Below are positions 15,847 to 22,953 of a stretch of 64,000 nucleotides of DNA, in pieces. The first letter of the stretch is position 1. Every line of letters begins with the position of its first letter. The stretch lies in assembly GCF_005153485.1 (NCBI RefSeq), contig NZ_CP039740.1, positions 2,235,001 to 2,299,000 on the forward strand, written 5' to 3'. This DNA comes from Pseudolabrys sp. FHR47 (lineage in GTDB: Bacteria; Pseudomonadota; Alphaproteobacteria; Rhizobiales; Xanthobacteraceae). Both the position numbers and the translations under genes were made by a program. The notes beneath the pieces are model-generated. The model ran no database searches. It was not told where the DNA came from and saw only the letters and a list, made by a program, of their open reading frames with translations.

Positions 15847-17133
15847 ATGCCCGTTAGCCATCGAAAGCTGCGCATGCACCAGCCGGTTATTCTCGACGCT
15901 CCGACCTTGATCTTCGCGACTGTCTGCATGGCGGTGTTTCTCGGGGTCTTTCTCATCGCCAACTGGATCATACAGCGCGATATCGGCGCACTGGCTTGGT
16001 GGGGCTCGGCCTATCTCATCGGCGGTGCCGCGATCATCCTGTGGAGCGCGCCGCATCAGATGTTCCAGGTGCCGGCGGCCTATGCCGAGGCGATGATCTT
16101 CCTGGCCTGCGGCATGTTCTGGAACGGCCTGCGGCTGTTCCACGGCCGCAGGATGTGGCCGGTGGTGCCCTTCGCAGCAGCGGCCGCGTGGCTCCTCGTG
16201 ACCGGTTTGCCGGGCATGGAGGAGGGCAGTTCGCAGCGCGCCGCGCTCGCTGTGGTGGTCGTCGCCGTCTACACCTTTTTCATGGCCTTCGAGCTTGGAC
16301 GCGAGCGCCGCCGGTCGCTTTATTCGCGCACCGCGGCGGTCGTGGTGCCGTTGCTACACGCCGGCATGTTCCTGCTGCCGCTGGCCTTGCGCTACTTCTA
16401 TCCGGATGTTTTTGCGACGCGCTGGCAGATCGTATTCGCGGTCGAGGCCATGATCTATACCGTCGGCACCGCCTTCATCGTGATCCTGATGGTGAAGGAC
16501 CGCCACGTCCATTTCTATCGCAAGATCGCCACCACCGATCATCTCACCGGGGTGTTCAACCGCCGTGCTTTTCTCGAGGCGGCGACGGCGATGCATGCCG
16601 GCCAGGGTTCGCGCGGCGAGCCGGTGACGCTGCTGATGTTCGATCTCGACAAGTTCAAGTCGATCAACGACCGCTTCGGCCACGCCGTCGGCGACAGCGC
16701 GCTCAAGGTGTTCGCCAGGGTGCTGCAGGAGAGTACGCGCGCCACCGACGTGATCGGCCGGCTCGGCGGCGAGGAATTCGTCGCCATGGTGCCGGAGGCG
16801 ATGGAGGATGCCTGTGTTGTCGCCGAGCGTCTGCGCGTGAATTTTCAGGCGGCCGGCGTCACCATTGACGACATCGCCATCGGTGCCACGGTGAGCATCG
16901 GGCTTGCTACGACCTACAAGCCGGAGGCGACCATCGACTCCCTGCTGCTGCGCGCCGACGAGGCGCTGTACAAGGCCAAGAATAGCGGCCGCAATCGCTA
17001 TACTTGCGCCGACGAGGAGCCGGGCAGCGAGGCGGCGCGCGCTCGCTGGGCGGCTCGTGGCAAGCCGGCTGCAGCCAAGACTGGCACGTGGGCCGGGCGC
17101 CGCGCCAAGCCGGAACAGATCGCCACGGCGTGA
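15847..17133 (+). CDS. Membrane-bound GGDEF diguanylate cyclase (second of two)
   Basis: A 428-residue protein with the same design: about six to seven membrane helices (to about residue 215), then a GGDEF domain. The catalytic motif is RLGGEEFVAM near residue 306, preceded by FDLDKFKSINDRFGHAVGD. Unlike its neighbour it keeps an RxxD-type I-site (RATD) five residues before GGEEF, so feedback inhibition by cyclic di-GMP is expected. The C-terminus has a basic, Ala-rich tail of about 35 residues. No good ribosome-binding site precedes ATG 15847; ATG 15874 is an alternative. The membrane domains of the pair are similar, pointing to a tandem duplication. Confidence 0.85.
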   Translation: MPVSHRKLRMHQPVILDAPTLIFATVCMAVFLGVFLIANWIIQRDIGALAWWGSAYLIGGAAIILWSAPHQMFQVPAAYAEAMIFLACGMFWNGLRLFHGRRMWPVVPFAAAAAWLLVTGLPGMEEGSSQRAALAVVVVAVYTFFMAFELGRERRRSLYSRTAAVVVPLLHAGMFLLPLALRYFYPDVFATRWQIVFAVEAMIYTVGTAFIVILMVKDRHVHFYRKIATTDHLTGVFNRRAFLEAATAMHAGQGSRGEPVTLLMFDLDKFKSINDRFGHAVGDSALKVFARVLQESTRATDVIGRLGGEEFVAMVPEAMEDACVVAERLRVNFQAAGVTIDDIAIGATVSIGLATTYKPEATIDSLLLRADEALYKAKNSGRNRYTCADEEPGSEAARARWAARGKPAAAKTGTWAGRRAKPEQIATA

Positions 17134-17186
17134 CGGCGCGCATCAAGGTAAAATTTCGTTAACCCTGCGGGCGTTACCATGACGCC

Positions 17187-17447
17187 ATGTCGTATCTATC
17201 CAGCCGAGTCCTGTCGCCTGCCTCTCCCAACGAGGCGGCTTTGCTGCTTGAGGCGCACGCCCTGCAGGCCGGATCGGCCTGGGGATGCCAGTATTCGTCC
17301 TCGGCCGAATATGATGCGGCTCTGATCGCCGAGCGGCGCGCCGCCGGTATCTATGGTCCCAAGCGCCAGCGCCGGCAGTTGCTCACCGCCGCCTGCGCTG
17401 TTGCCGCCGGGCTTGCGGTGATCATCGCGGTCATCCAGCTTCTGTAG
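17187..17447 (+). CDS. Small hypothetical protein with C-terminal membrane anchor
   Basis: An 86-residue protein: a soluble stretch with SSAEYDAALIAERRAAGIYG, a basic RQRR patch near residue 60, then one hydrophobic helix (about 65-85) at the very C-terminus. No family recognised. The basic patch before the helix predicts that the N-terminal part faces the cytoplasm (a tail-anchored layout). Its TAG stop is formed by the first bases of the palindromic repeat at 17444-17503. Confidence 0.5.
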   Translation: MSYLSSRVLSPASPNEAALLLEAHALQAGSAWGCQYSSSAEYDAALIAERRAAGIYGPKRQRRQLLTAACAVAAGLAVIIAVIQLL

Positions 17448-17503
17448 CCCGGCTGAAAGCCGGGATAGGACGTTCCCGGGTTCGCTGCGCTCACCCGGGC
17501 TAC
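17444..17503. repeat. Palindromic repeat carrying the stop codons of both flanking genes
   Basis: A 60-base element with exact inverted ends GTAGCCCGG (17444-17452) and CCGGGCTAC (17495-17503). Inside are two further hairpins, CCCGGCT-GAA-AGCCGGG and CCCGGGT...ACCCGGG. The GTAGCCCGG...GAGCGCAGCG motif is typical of a dispersed repeat in Bradyrhizobium-type genomes. The end bases read TAG outward in each direction: one ends the small membrane-protein gene at 17447, the other the rsuA-like gene at 17500. Confidence 0.75.
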
Positions 17504-18237
17504 GAAAAGACTTTCGCCAACTCATCCTCGCCTAGAATCCGATATTCACCAGCCGCCAAATCCCCCGGCAAAGCGAGGGCACCGACGCGGTCGCGCTTGA
17601 GCGCCACGACATGGTTGCCGACGGCCGCGAACATGCGCCGCACCTGGTGATAGCGGCCTTCCGTAATGGTGACGAAAGCGCGCTTCTCCGACACGGCTTC
17701 GAATTGCGCGGGCAGTAGCGGTTTGTCTTCATCGTCCAGCATCAAGGTGCCGGCGCCGAACACCGCGCCTTCGTCGCCGCGCAGCGGCCGGTCGAGCGTG
17801 ACGTCGTAGCGTTTGGCGATGTTGGCCTTCGGCGAAATGATCCGGTGGAGCAACGCGCCGTCGTCGGTGAGCAGCAGGAGGCCGGATGTTTCCTTGTCGA
17901 GCCGGCCGACCGTCGAGATCGCCGGATTGCGCGCGCGCCAGCGCTCGGGCAGCAGGCCATAGACCAGCGGCCCTTGCTCCTTGTGCGAGCAGGTGACACC
18001 CACGGGCTTGTTCAGCATCAGCACCAGGCCGGGCGGCGGATCGAGCGGCTCGCCCTCCACCGTCATGCGCGCGGCGAGATCGGGCGTGATCGCGATTTTC
18101 TCGTCGCTGTCGATAATGGCTTCGCCGTTGAGCAGCACATAACCGGCCTCGATCAGGTCCTGCACCTCGCGGCGCGAGCCGTAGCCGAGATTGGACAGGA
18201 GGCGGTCGAGGCGAAGCGACGTCGGTCCTTTGCTCAT
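17500..18237 (-). CDS. rsuA: 16S rRNA pseudouridine synthase (RsuA/RluB/E/F family)
   Basis: A 245-residue enzyme: an N-terminal S4 RNA-binding domain (LRLDRLLSNLGYGSRREVQ, residues 8-26) followed by the RsuA catalytic domain. The catalytic Asp is in VGRLDKETSGLLLLTDDG (about residues 113-130), and GRYHQVRRMFAAVGN is the C-terminal RNA-contact motif. Overall shape and the VTCSHKE...VYGLLP segment suit RsuA (16S U516), but RluB/E/F cannot be fully excluded. Its stop codon lies in the palindromic repeat. It lies 10 bases after a methyltransferase gene and ends a three-gene RNA/protein-modification run. Confidence 0.88.
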   Translation of the reverse strand: MSKGPTSLRLDRLLSNLGYGSRREVQDLIEAGYVLLNGEAIIDSDEKIAITPDLAARMTVEGEPLDPPPGLVLMLNKPVGVTCSHKEQGPLVYGLLPERWRARNPAISTVGRLDKETSGLLLLTDDGALLHRIISPKANIAKRYDVTLDRPLRGDEGAVFGAGTLMLDDEDKPLLPAQFEAVSEKRAFVTITEGRYHQVRRMFAAVGNHVVALKRDRVGALALPGDLAAGEYRILGEDELAKVFS

Positions 18238-18247
18238 ATGGTTTGGC

Positions 18248-19162
18248 TCATTTGCGCGCCTCGTAGATCTTGTAGCCGCCTTGCTCGATCACCGGGGTGA
18301 CGGCTTTGAACAGCGGCTTCAGCACGGCCTCATAGGGCAAATGGCGGTTCGCCACCATGACGCAGACGCCGCCCTTGCGCAGGCTCTCGGCGGCGCGGCG
18401 CACGAAAGCCTGCGCCAGCCCTTTGTCCTCCTGCCCGGCGTCGTGGAACGGCGCGTTCATGACGACGAAATCGAGATTGACGAGTCCGGGATGCGGATCG
18501 CGCAGATCGGCCCAGAGGAATTTGGCGCGCTGGGTATCGAGGTTGTGCTCGGCGCATTCGATGGCGCGGCGGTCGATATCGACGAGCGTCAGTTCGGTGA
18601 CGGCGTCGGAGGCGAGCACCGCGCGCGCCAGAATGCCGATGCCGCAGCCGAAATCGGCGCCGCGGCCGGATAGCGCCGGCAGACGCTCGATCAGCATATG
18701 CGTGCCGGGATCGAGCCGGTCCCATGAGAATACGCCGGGCTGGGTCCACAGCCCGATCTCGTCGTCGAAGCGCGGCCCGCCATCTGCAATGACTTGGGCA
18801 ATGATGTCGTCTATGCCGGTTACCTTGGTTGCCGTCGCAATACGGTGATGGCGCTTCGAGATTTCGTTGACCTCAAGGCCGAAGGCTTCAAGCTCCTTCC
18901 GCAGCCTTGTGCCGCCGCGATCGTTCGGCGCCAGCGCCGTGAGCGGTGCGCCGCCCTTGAGGGCGCGCAAGGCGAGCGCCAGCGCATAGCGGCGCTCGAT
19001 GGTGCCGGGCGGCGCGAGCAGGGTGATGGCGTCGAGCGAGCCCGCGGGCTGTTTGTCCAGCCCAGCGGCGCCGGGCATCAGCGGCGAGAACTGCGTCGCG
19101 TCACGCGGCACATCCGCGAGATCGGATGGCGGCGTGCCGTAGACTCCCGTTGCGCTCATCAC
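18248..19162 (-). CDS. Class I SAM-dependent methyltransferase, RsmC-like
   Basis: A 304-residue protein with two Rossmann-like halves, as in RsmC/RlmG. The C-terminal half has the SAM-binding loop ADFGCGIGILARAVL (about residues 168-182), acidic ribose contact LVDIDRRAIECAEHN, and the catalytic motif NAPFHDAGQ in place of the usual NPPFH, consistent with an rRNA guanine-N2 methyltransferase. The N-terminal half is a degenerate domain. Its start overlaps the stop of the upstream methyltransferase by four bases (ATGA). The substrate (16S G1207 for RsmC) is inferred only. Confidence 0.78.
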   Translation of the reverse strand: MMSATGVYGTPPSDLADVPRDATQFSPLMPGAAGLDKQPAGSLDAITLLAPPGTIERRYALALALRALKGGAPLTALAPNDRGGTRLRKELEAFGLEVNEISKRHHRIATATKVTGIDDIIAQVIADGGPRFDDEIGLWTQPGVFSWDRLDPGTHMLIERLPALSGRGADFGCGIGILARAVLASDAVTELTLVDIDRRAIECAEHNLDTQRAKFLWADLRDPHPGLVNLDFVVMNAPFHDAGQEDKGLAQAFVRRAAESLRKGGVCVMVANRHLPYEAVLKPLFKAVTPVIEQGGYKIYEARK

Positions 19163-20028
19163 GCGGCCATTACATCGAGCAAAGCCGGCCTGACGCCGAT
19201 CTGGTCGATCAAACGATAGAGCTCGCCACGCGCCTGCGCATTCGAGCGCTGGTGGCGCTCGGCGAGGATCAGTTCGTTCTTCATGGTGTGCTCAAGGCCG
19301 GTGAATTCGGTGACGCGCACCTTGTAGCCATGCGCCTCCAGCACCAGGCCGCGAATGACATTGGTCAGATGCGCACCGAATTCACGACGCTGGATCGGAT
19401 GCCGCCACAGTTGCCGCATCGGACCTTGATGGCCGTCGAGCAGACGCGCGACCTCGGCCTGGCAGCACGGCACCAGCGCCACCCATTTGGCCTCGTGGCG
19501 CAGGGCAAAGCGGATCGCGTCGTCGGTGGCGGTGTCGCAGGCATGCAGCGCCGTCACCATGTCGGCCTTGCCTCCGGGCAGGTTGGCGTCGGCGATCGGC
19601 GCGGTGATGAAATCCATTCGGTCGAAGCCGGATTGCTGGGCCAGCGCGCGCGAGGTCTCGACCAGTTTGTCGCGGGTCTCGACACCGATCACGCGGCCCT
19701 TGCCGGCCGGGCCGATCAGCAGGTCGTAGAGGATGAAGCCTAGATACGATTTGCCGGCGCCTAAATCCGCAAGGATCGGGTCATCCTTCTCCTCGAGCAT
19801 TGCCTCGATGGCGGGCCTTAGAAGCTGGGTGAGGTGCAGCACCTGGGTGAGCTTGCGGCGCGAATCCGCGTTCAGCGCCCCGTCGCGCGTCAGGATATGC
19901 AGTGCCTTCAGGAGCGGCTCGGATTGGCGCGGGTCGGCGCTGGGCCAGAGTTGGGTCCAGTCGCTCTCTTGGCCGGACGGCTTTTGGGCGGCGGGCCTGA
20001 TGGGGGCTTTGGCGGTCGGCTTGCTCAT
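19159..20028 (-). CDS. SAM-dependent methyltransferase (Methyltransf_32 type)
   Basis: A 289-residue protein. After a Lys/Pro-rich N-terminus of about 20 residues comes a methyltransferase domain with ILADLGAGKSYLGFILYDLL (about residues 85-104), an acidic GVETRDKLVE loop, ALHACDTATDDAI and VPCCQAEVA. The HACD and PCC motifs are those of the METTL25/GSTCD-like PF13679 group, whose substrates are mostly unknown. It overlaps the RsmC-like gene by four bases, so the two are cotranslated. Confidence 0.78.
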   Translation of the reverse strand: MSKPTAKAPIRPAAQKPSGQESDWTQLWPSADPRQSEPLLKALHILTRDGALNADSRRKLTQVLHLTQLLRPAIEAMLEEKDDPILADLGAGKSYLGFILYDLLIGPAGKGRVIGVETRDKLVETSRALAQQSGFDRMDFITAPIADANLPGGKADMVTALHACDTATDDAIRFALRHEAKWVALVPCCQAEVARLLDGHQGPMRQLWRHPIQRREFGAHLTNVIRGLVLEAHGYKVRVTEFTGLEHTMKNELILAERHQRSNAQARGELYRLIDQIGVRPALLDVMAA

Positions 20029-20078
20029 GCCGCCTATCTAGCCGCGGTTCCGCCGGCGTCAAAGGCCGCCGCGCCAAG

Positions 20079-20105
20079 AAAAAGGGCGCCCCGGTGGGGG
20101 CGCCC
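20079..20105 (-). terminator. Rho-independent terminator of glnII
   Basis: Read leftward: stem GGGCGCCCC / GGGGCGCCC (9 bp, perfect; plus-strand 20084-20105) with a four-base loop, followed by five U residues, about 40 bases after the glnII stop. Confidence 0.88.
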
Positions 20106-20145
20106 AAGTCTTGGGAGGAAACACTCTAGAGGTAACGCGGAAGCC

Positions 20146-21183
20146 TCAGGCGGCCGCCGACTTCGGAAGCGGGACTTCCGAGATGGTCTTCAGGATCTGC
20201 GACGCGATCTGGTAGGGGTCCCCTTGCGAGTTCGGGCGGCGGTCTTCGAGGTAACCGCGGTAGAGATCACCCTTCACGAAGGAGTGCGGCACGCGGATCG
20301 AAGCGCCGCGATCGGCCACGCCGTACGAGAACTTGTTCCACGGCGCCGTCTCGTGCTTGCCGGTCAGACGCTTGTCGTTGTCCGGGCCGTACACGTCGAT
20401 GTGCTCTTTCCAGTTCTTTTCGAAAGCCTTCATCATGGCTTCGAAATAGGCCTTGCCGCCGACCGTGCGCATATACTCGGTCGAGAAGTTGGCGTGCATG
20501 CCGGAGCCGTTCCAGTCGGTGTCGCCGAGCGGCTTACAGTGCCACTCGATGTCGATCTCGTACTGCTCGCACAGGCGCATCATCAGGTAGCGGGCGACCC
20601 ACATCTGGTCGGCCGCAGTCTTGGAGCCCTTGCCGAAGATCTGGAATTCCCACTGGCCCTTGGCCACTTCGGCGTTGATGCCTTCGTGGTTGATGCCGGC
20701 CTCGAGGCACAGCTCAAGGTGCTCTTCGACGATCTTGCGGGCGATCGAGCCGACGTTCTTGTAGCCGACGCCAGTGTAGTAGGGGCCCTGCGGCGCCGGA
20801 TAGCCGTGCTCCGGGAAGCCGAGCGGACGGCCGTCCTTGTAGAAGAAGTATTCCTGCTCGAAGCCGAACCAGGCGCCGGCGTCGTCGAGAATAGTGGCGC
20901 GCTTGTTCGAGGCATGCGGCGTGACGCCATCCGGCATCATGACTTCGCACATCACCAGCACGCCGTTCTTGCGGGCGCCATCGGGGAACACCGCGACCGG
21001 CTTGAGCACGCAGTCCGACGAGTGGCCTTCGGCCTGCATCGTCGAGGAGCCGTCAAAGCCCCAGAGCGGCAGTTCGGCGAGCGAGGGGAACGACGAGAAT
21101 TCCTTGATCTGTGTCTTGCCACGCAGATTCGGGACCGGCGTGTAGCCATCGAGCCAGATGTACTCGAGCTTGTACTTTGTCAT
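20146..21183 (-). CDS. glnII: Glutamine synthetase type II
   Basis: An ATP-dependent glutamate-ammonia ligase of the eukaryote-like octa/decameric class found in Rhizobiales. At 345 residues it is far shorter than GlnA and has no adenylylation site. Landmarks: beta-grasp WGFDGSSTMQAEGHSSD (about residues 42-58), catalytic loop FGFEQEYFFYKDG, AKGQWEFQIFG, NGSGMHANFST and HETAPWNKFSYGVADRGASIRVP (first part). The start is ATG 21183 (MTKYKLEYIWLDG). A consensus-like sigma-54 box about 130 bases upstream argues for NtrC-dependent induction under nitrogen limitation, as known for glnII in Bradyrhizobium. Type I GlnA is encoded 7 kb away. Confidence 0.96.
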   Translation of the reverse strand: MTKYKLEYIWLDGYTPVPNLRGKTQIKEFSSFPSLAELPLWGFDGSSTMQAEGHSSDCVLKPVAVFPDGARKNGVLVMCEVMMPDGVTPHASNKRATILDDAGAWFGFEQEYFFYKDGRPLGFPEHGYPAPQGPYYTGVGYKNVGSIARKIVEEHLELCLEAGINHEGINAEVAKGQWEFQIFGKGSKTAADQMWVARYLMMRLCEQYEIDIEWHCKPLGDTDWNGSGMHANFSTEYMRTVGGKAYFEAMMKAFEKNWKEHIDVYGPDNDKRLTGKHETAPWNKFSYGVADRGASIRVPHSFVKGDLYRGYLEDRRPNSQGDPYQIASQILKTISEVPLPKSAAA

Positions 21184-21313
21184 TGCGAATCTCTCATTCT
21201 GATGACGCCAGAAGCGCCCGTGAGTGTGAGGAGCCTTGTTACGGCCTTCGCCGCGGGACGGCGAATGGCAGCCGGTCAAGGCACGCCCGGCCTCAACGAC
21301 CGCTCTTTAACAA

Positions 21314-21328
21314 GCATTAAATGTGCCA
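21314..21328 (-). promoter_or_regulatory. Sigma-54 (-24/-12) promoter of glnII
   Basis: Read on the minus strand the sequence is TGGCACATTTAATGC followed by TTG. It has the invariant GG and GC with exact spacing and a full TGGCAC -24 half. The expected transcription start is near 21302, giving an untranslated leader of about 120 bases. Confidence 0.82.
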
Positions 21329-21670
21329 AGTGGTAGTCTGTGATGGGCTGGCGCGGTGCGAGAGTCGCGTCGCTCCAACGACCGATCGGAATGTCGTGAA
21401 ATACGCCGATTTGTTAGGCGTTTGCAGTGCCGAAGGCCAAAGTTGCGGCAGTGTCCGCGCACGAAGCCGTTGTTCCGACAGTGTTATGCCTCGACCGCGG
21501 GCACTCAATTGTCTGCGCAAATGTTGAGCAAATGCTGATTTTTTGAAGGCAGTCTGCCCAATGGGAGTTCACTTTTTGCTATAGAACCCTATGTGAGTTG
21601 TTGCGTTGTTCCAGAGAACAACCCGTTCTGAGCGTAGCGCCGGGAAGCGCTTATCAGAGGAGAGACCACA
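21329..21670. other. Regulatory interval between glnII and the DUF2735 gene
   Basis: About 340 bases with no credible gene. It must contain any NtrC sites for the leftward glnII promoter and the promoter of the rightward DUF2735 gene. I could not pick out a canonical TGCACC-type NtrC palindrome by eye. A TATAGA-like hexamer at 21580-21585 might be a -10 box for the DUF2735 gene. Confidence 0.35.
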
Positions 21671-21856
21671 ATGCCGACCAACGCGCCACGCGAGACGGCG
21701 ACGATCTACCAGTTTCCCGTGGGCGGCCGCGCCGGCCTGGCGCCGCGCCGCTCGCCCGAGGCGGTCCGCTTCGCGGATCTGCCGAACATCAGCTACGGCA
21801 GCAGCTGGTATCACGACGAAGCCATTCGCGAAGCCGCCGAGCCGCTGAAGAACTGA
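21671..21856 (+). CDS. DUF2735 protein, divergent from glnII
   Basis: A 61-residue basic protein beginning MPTNAPRETATIYQFPVGGR, the signature of DUF2735, a family restricted to Alphaproteobacteria and commonly found next to glutamine synthetase genes. Function unknown. The mature sequence is polar with no membrane segment, and its conserved C-terminus carries SYGSSWYHDEAIREA. A strong AGAGGAGAG ribosome-binding site precedes ATG 21671. Genomic association suggests a link to nitrogen metabolism. Confidence 0.82.
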   Translation: MPTNAPRETATIYQFPVGGRAGLAPRRSPEAVRFADLPNISYGSSWYHDEAIREAAEPLKN

Positions 21857-21924
21857 TCGGATTCTTCTGACGCGTTTTCTTCACGCGAACCGGTATCCAC
21901 TTCGCCTGAAAACGCTATGCGGCA

Positions 21925-22854
21925 CTAAGCGCCGAAGATCGACCAGCCCATGCGCCTCGTGAGCGCTTCCAGCGCCACGCGTCCCAAATGCGAATTGCCG
22001 GCGGCGTCGAGTCCCGGCGCCCAGACCGCGATCGAGGCCTTGCCCGGCGCGATGCACAGAATGCCGCCGCCGACGCCGCTCTTGCCCGGCAGACCGACGC
22101 GGTAGGCGAACTCCCCCGAGCCATCGTAATGTCCGCAGGTCAGCATCACGGCGTTGATGCGCCGAGCGCGTTCGGCCTGAATGACCTGATGGCCTGTCAT
22201 CGGATTGCGGCCTGACATCGCCAGGAACAGCCCCGCATTGGCGAGCTGCAGGCATGACATGGCGATGGCGCATTGGTGGAAGTAGACCCCGAGCGTCATC
22301 TCCACCGGGTTGTCGATGACACCGAAGGATTTCATGTAGTTGGCGAGCGCGGCATTGCGGAAACCGGTGCGCTGCTCGGAGGCGGCAACCTTCTCGTCGA
22401 TGACGATGGCCTGGTCGCCGGCAAGGAACCGGATGAAGCGCAGGATTTCGCCCAGGGCCTCGCGCGGCTGGTGGCCGGACAGGATCAGGTCGGTCACGGC
22501 GATGGCACCGGGATTGATGAAGGGATTGCGCGGGATTCCCTTCTCGTATTCGAGCTGGACGATCGAATTGAAGGCGCTGCCGGATGGCTCGCGGCCGACG
22601 CGACTCCACAGCCGGTCGCCGACCTTGCCGAGCGCGAGCGTCAGGGTGAACACCTTGGACACGCTCTGGATCGAAAACGGCAGGTCGAAATCGCCGCCGG
22701 TCGCGTTCGAGCCATCGACACCCACAACGGCGATCCCGAAATGCTTCGGATCGACATTGGCCAGTTCGGGAATGTAATGCGCCACCTCGCCACGGTCGGG
22801 GCGCTGCTTCATCTCGTCGGCGATCTCGCCGACGACACTTTTCAGGTCGGGCAC
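21925..22854 (-). CDS. glsA: Glutaminase
   Basis: Hydrolyses glutamine to glutamate and ammonia. The 309-residue protein has the serine-beta-lactamase-like fold; the catalytic pair is in SIQSVSKVF, Ser64 and Lys67. Further landmarks are [37 protein letters not shown] and [12 protein letters not shown]. Length is standard for GlsA/YbaS. It is close to two glutamine synthetase genes, so the window carries both making and breaking of glutamine. It is transcribed alone, with gaps of about 100 bases upstream and 70 downstream. Confidence 0.95.
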   Translation of the reverse strand: MPDLKSVVGEIADEMKQRPDRGEVAHYIPELANVDPKHFGIAVVGVDGSNATGGDFDLPFSIQSVSKVFTLTLALGKVGDRLWSRVGREPSGSAFNSIVQLEYEKGIPRNPFINPGAIAVTDLILSGHQPREALGEILRFIRFLAGDQAIVIDEKVAASEQRTGFRNAALANYMKSFGVIDNPVEMTLGVYFHQCAIAMSCLQLANAGLFLAMSGRNPMTGHQVIQAERARRINAVMLTCGHYDGSGEFAYRVGLPGKSGVGGGILCIAPGKASIAVWAPGLDAAGNSHLGRVALEALTRRMGWSIFGA

Positions 22855-22953
22855 GTCTCTAACTCGCTTCCATCCGACCCGGCAGGATCATGACAAGCGG
22901 CGATGTTAGATCGGACGGCGGGGGCCGGCGCAAGGGGCGCGGCGCACTCCCCG

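Noticed and set aside
21321..21527. Possible 68-residue Cys-rich protein between glnII and DUF2735
   Set aside because: It starts inside the sigma-54 promoter region, has no ribosome-binding site and shows no domain; the region is more plausibly regulatory.
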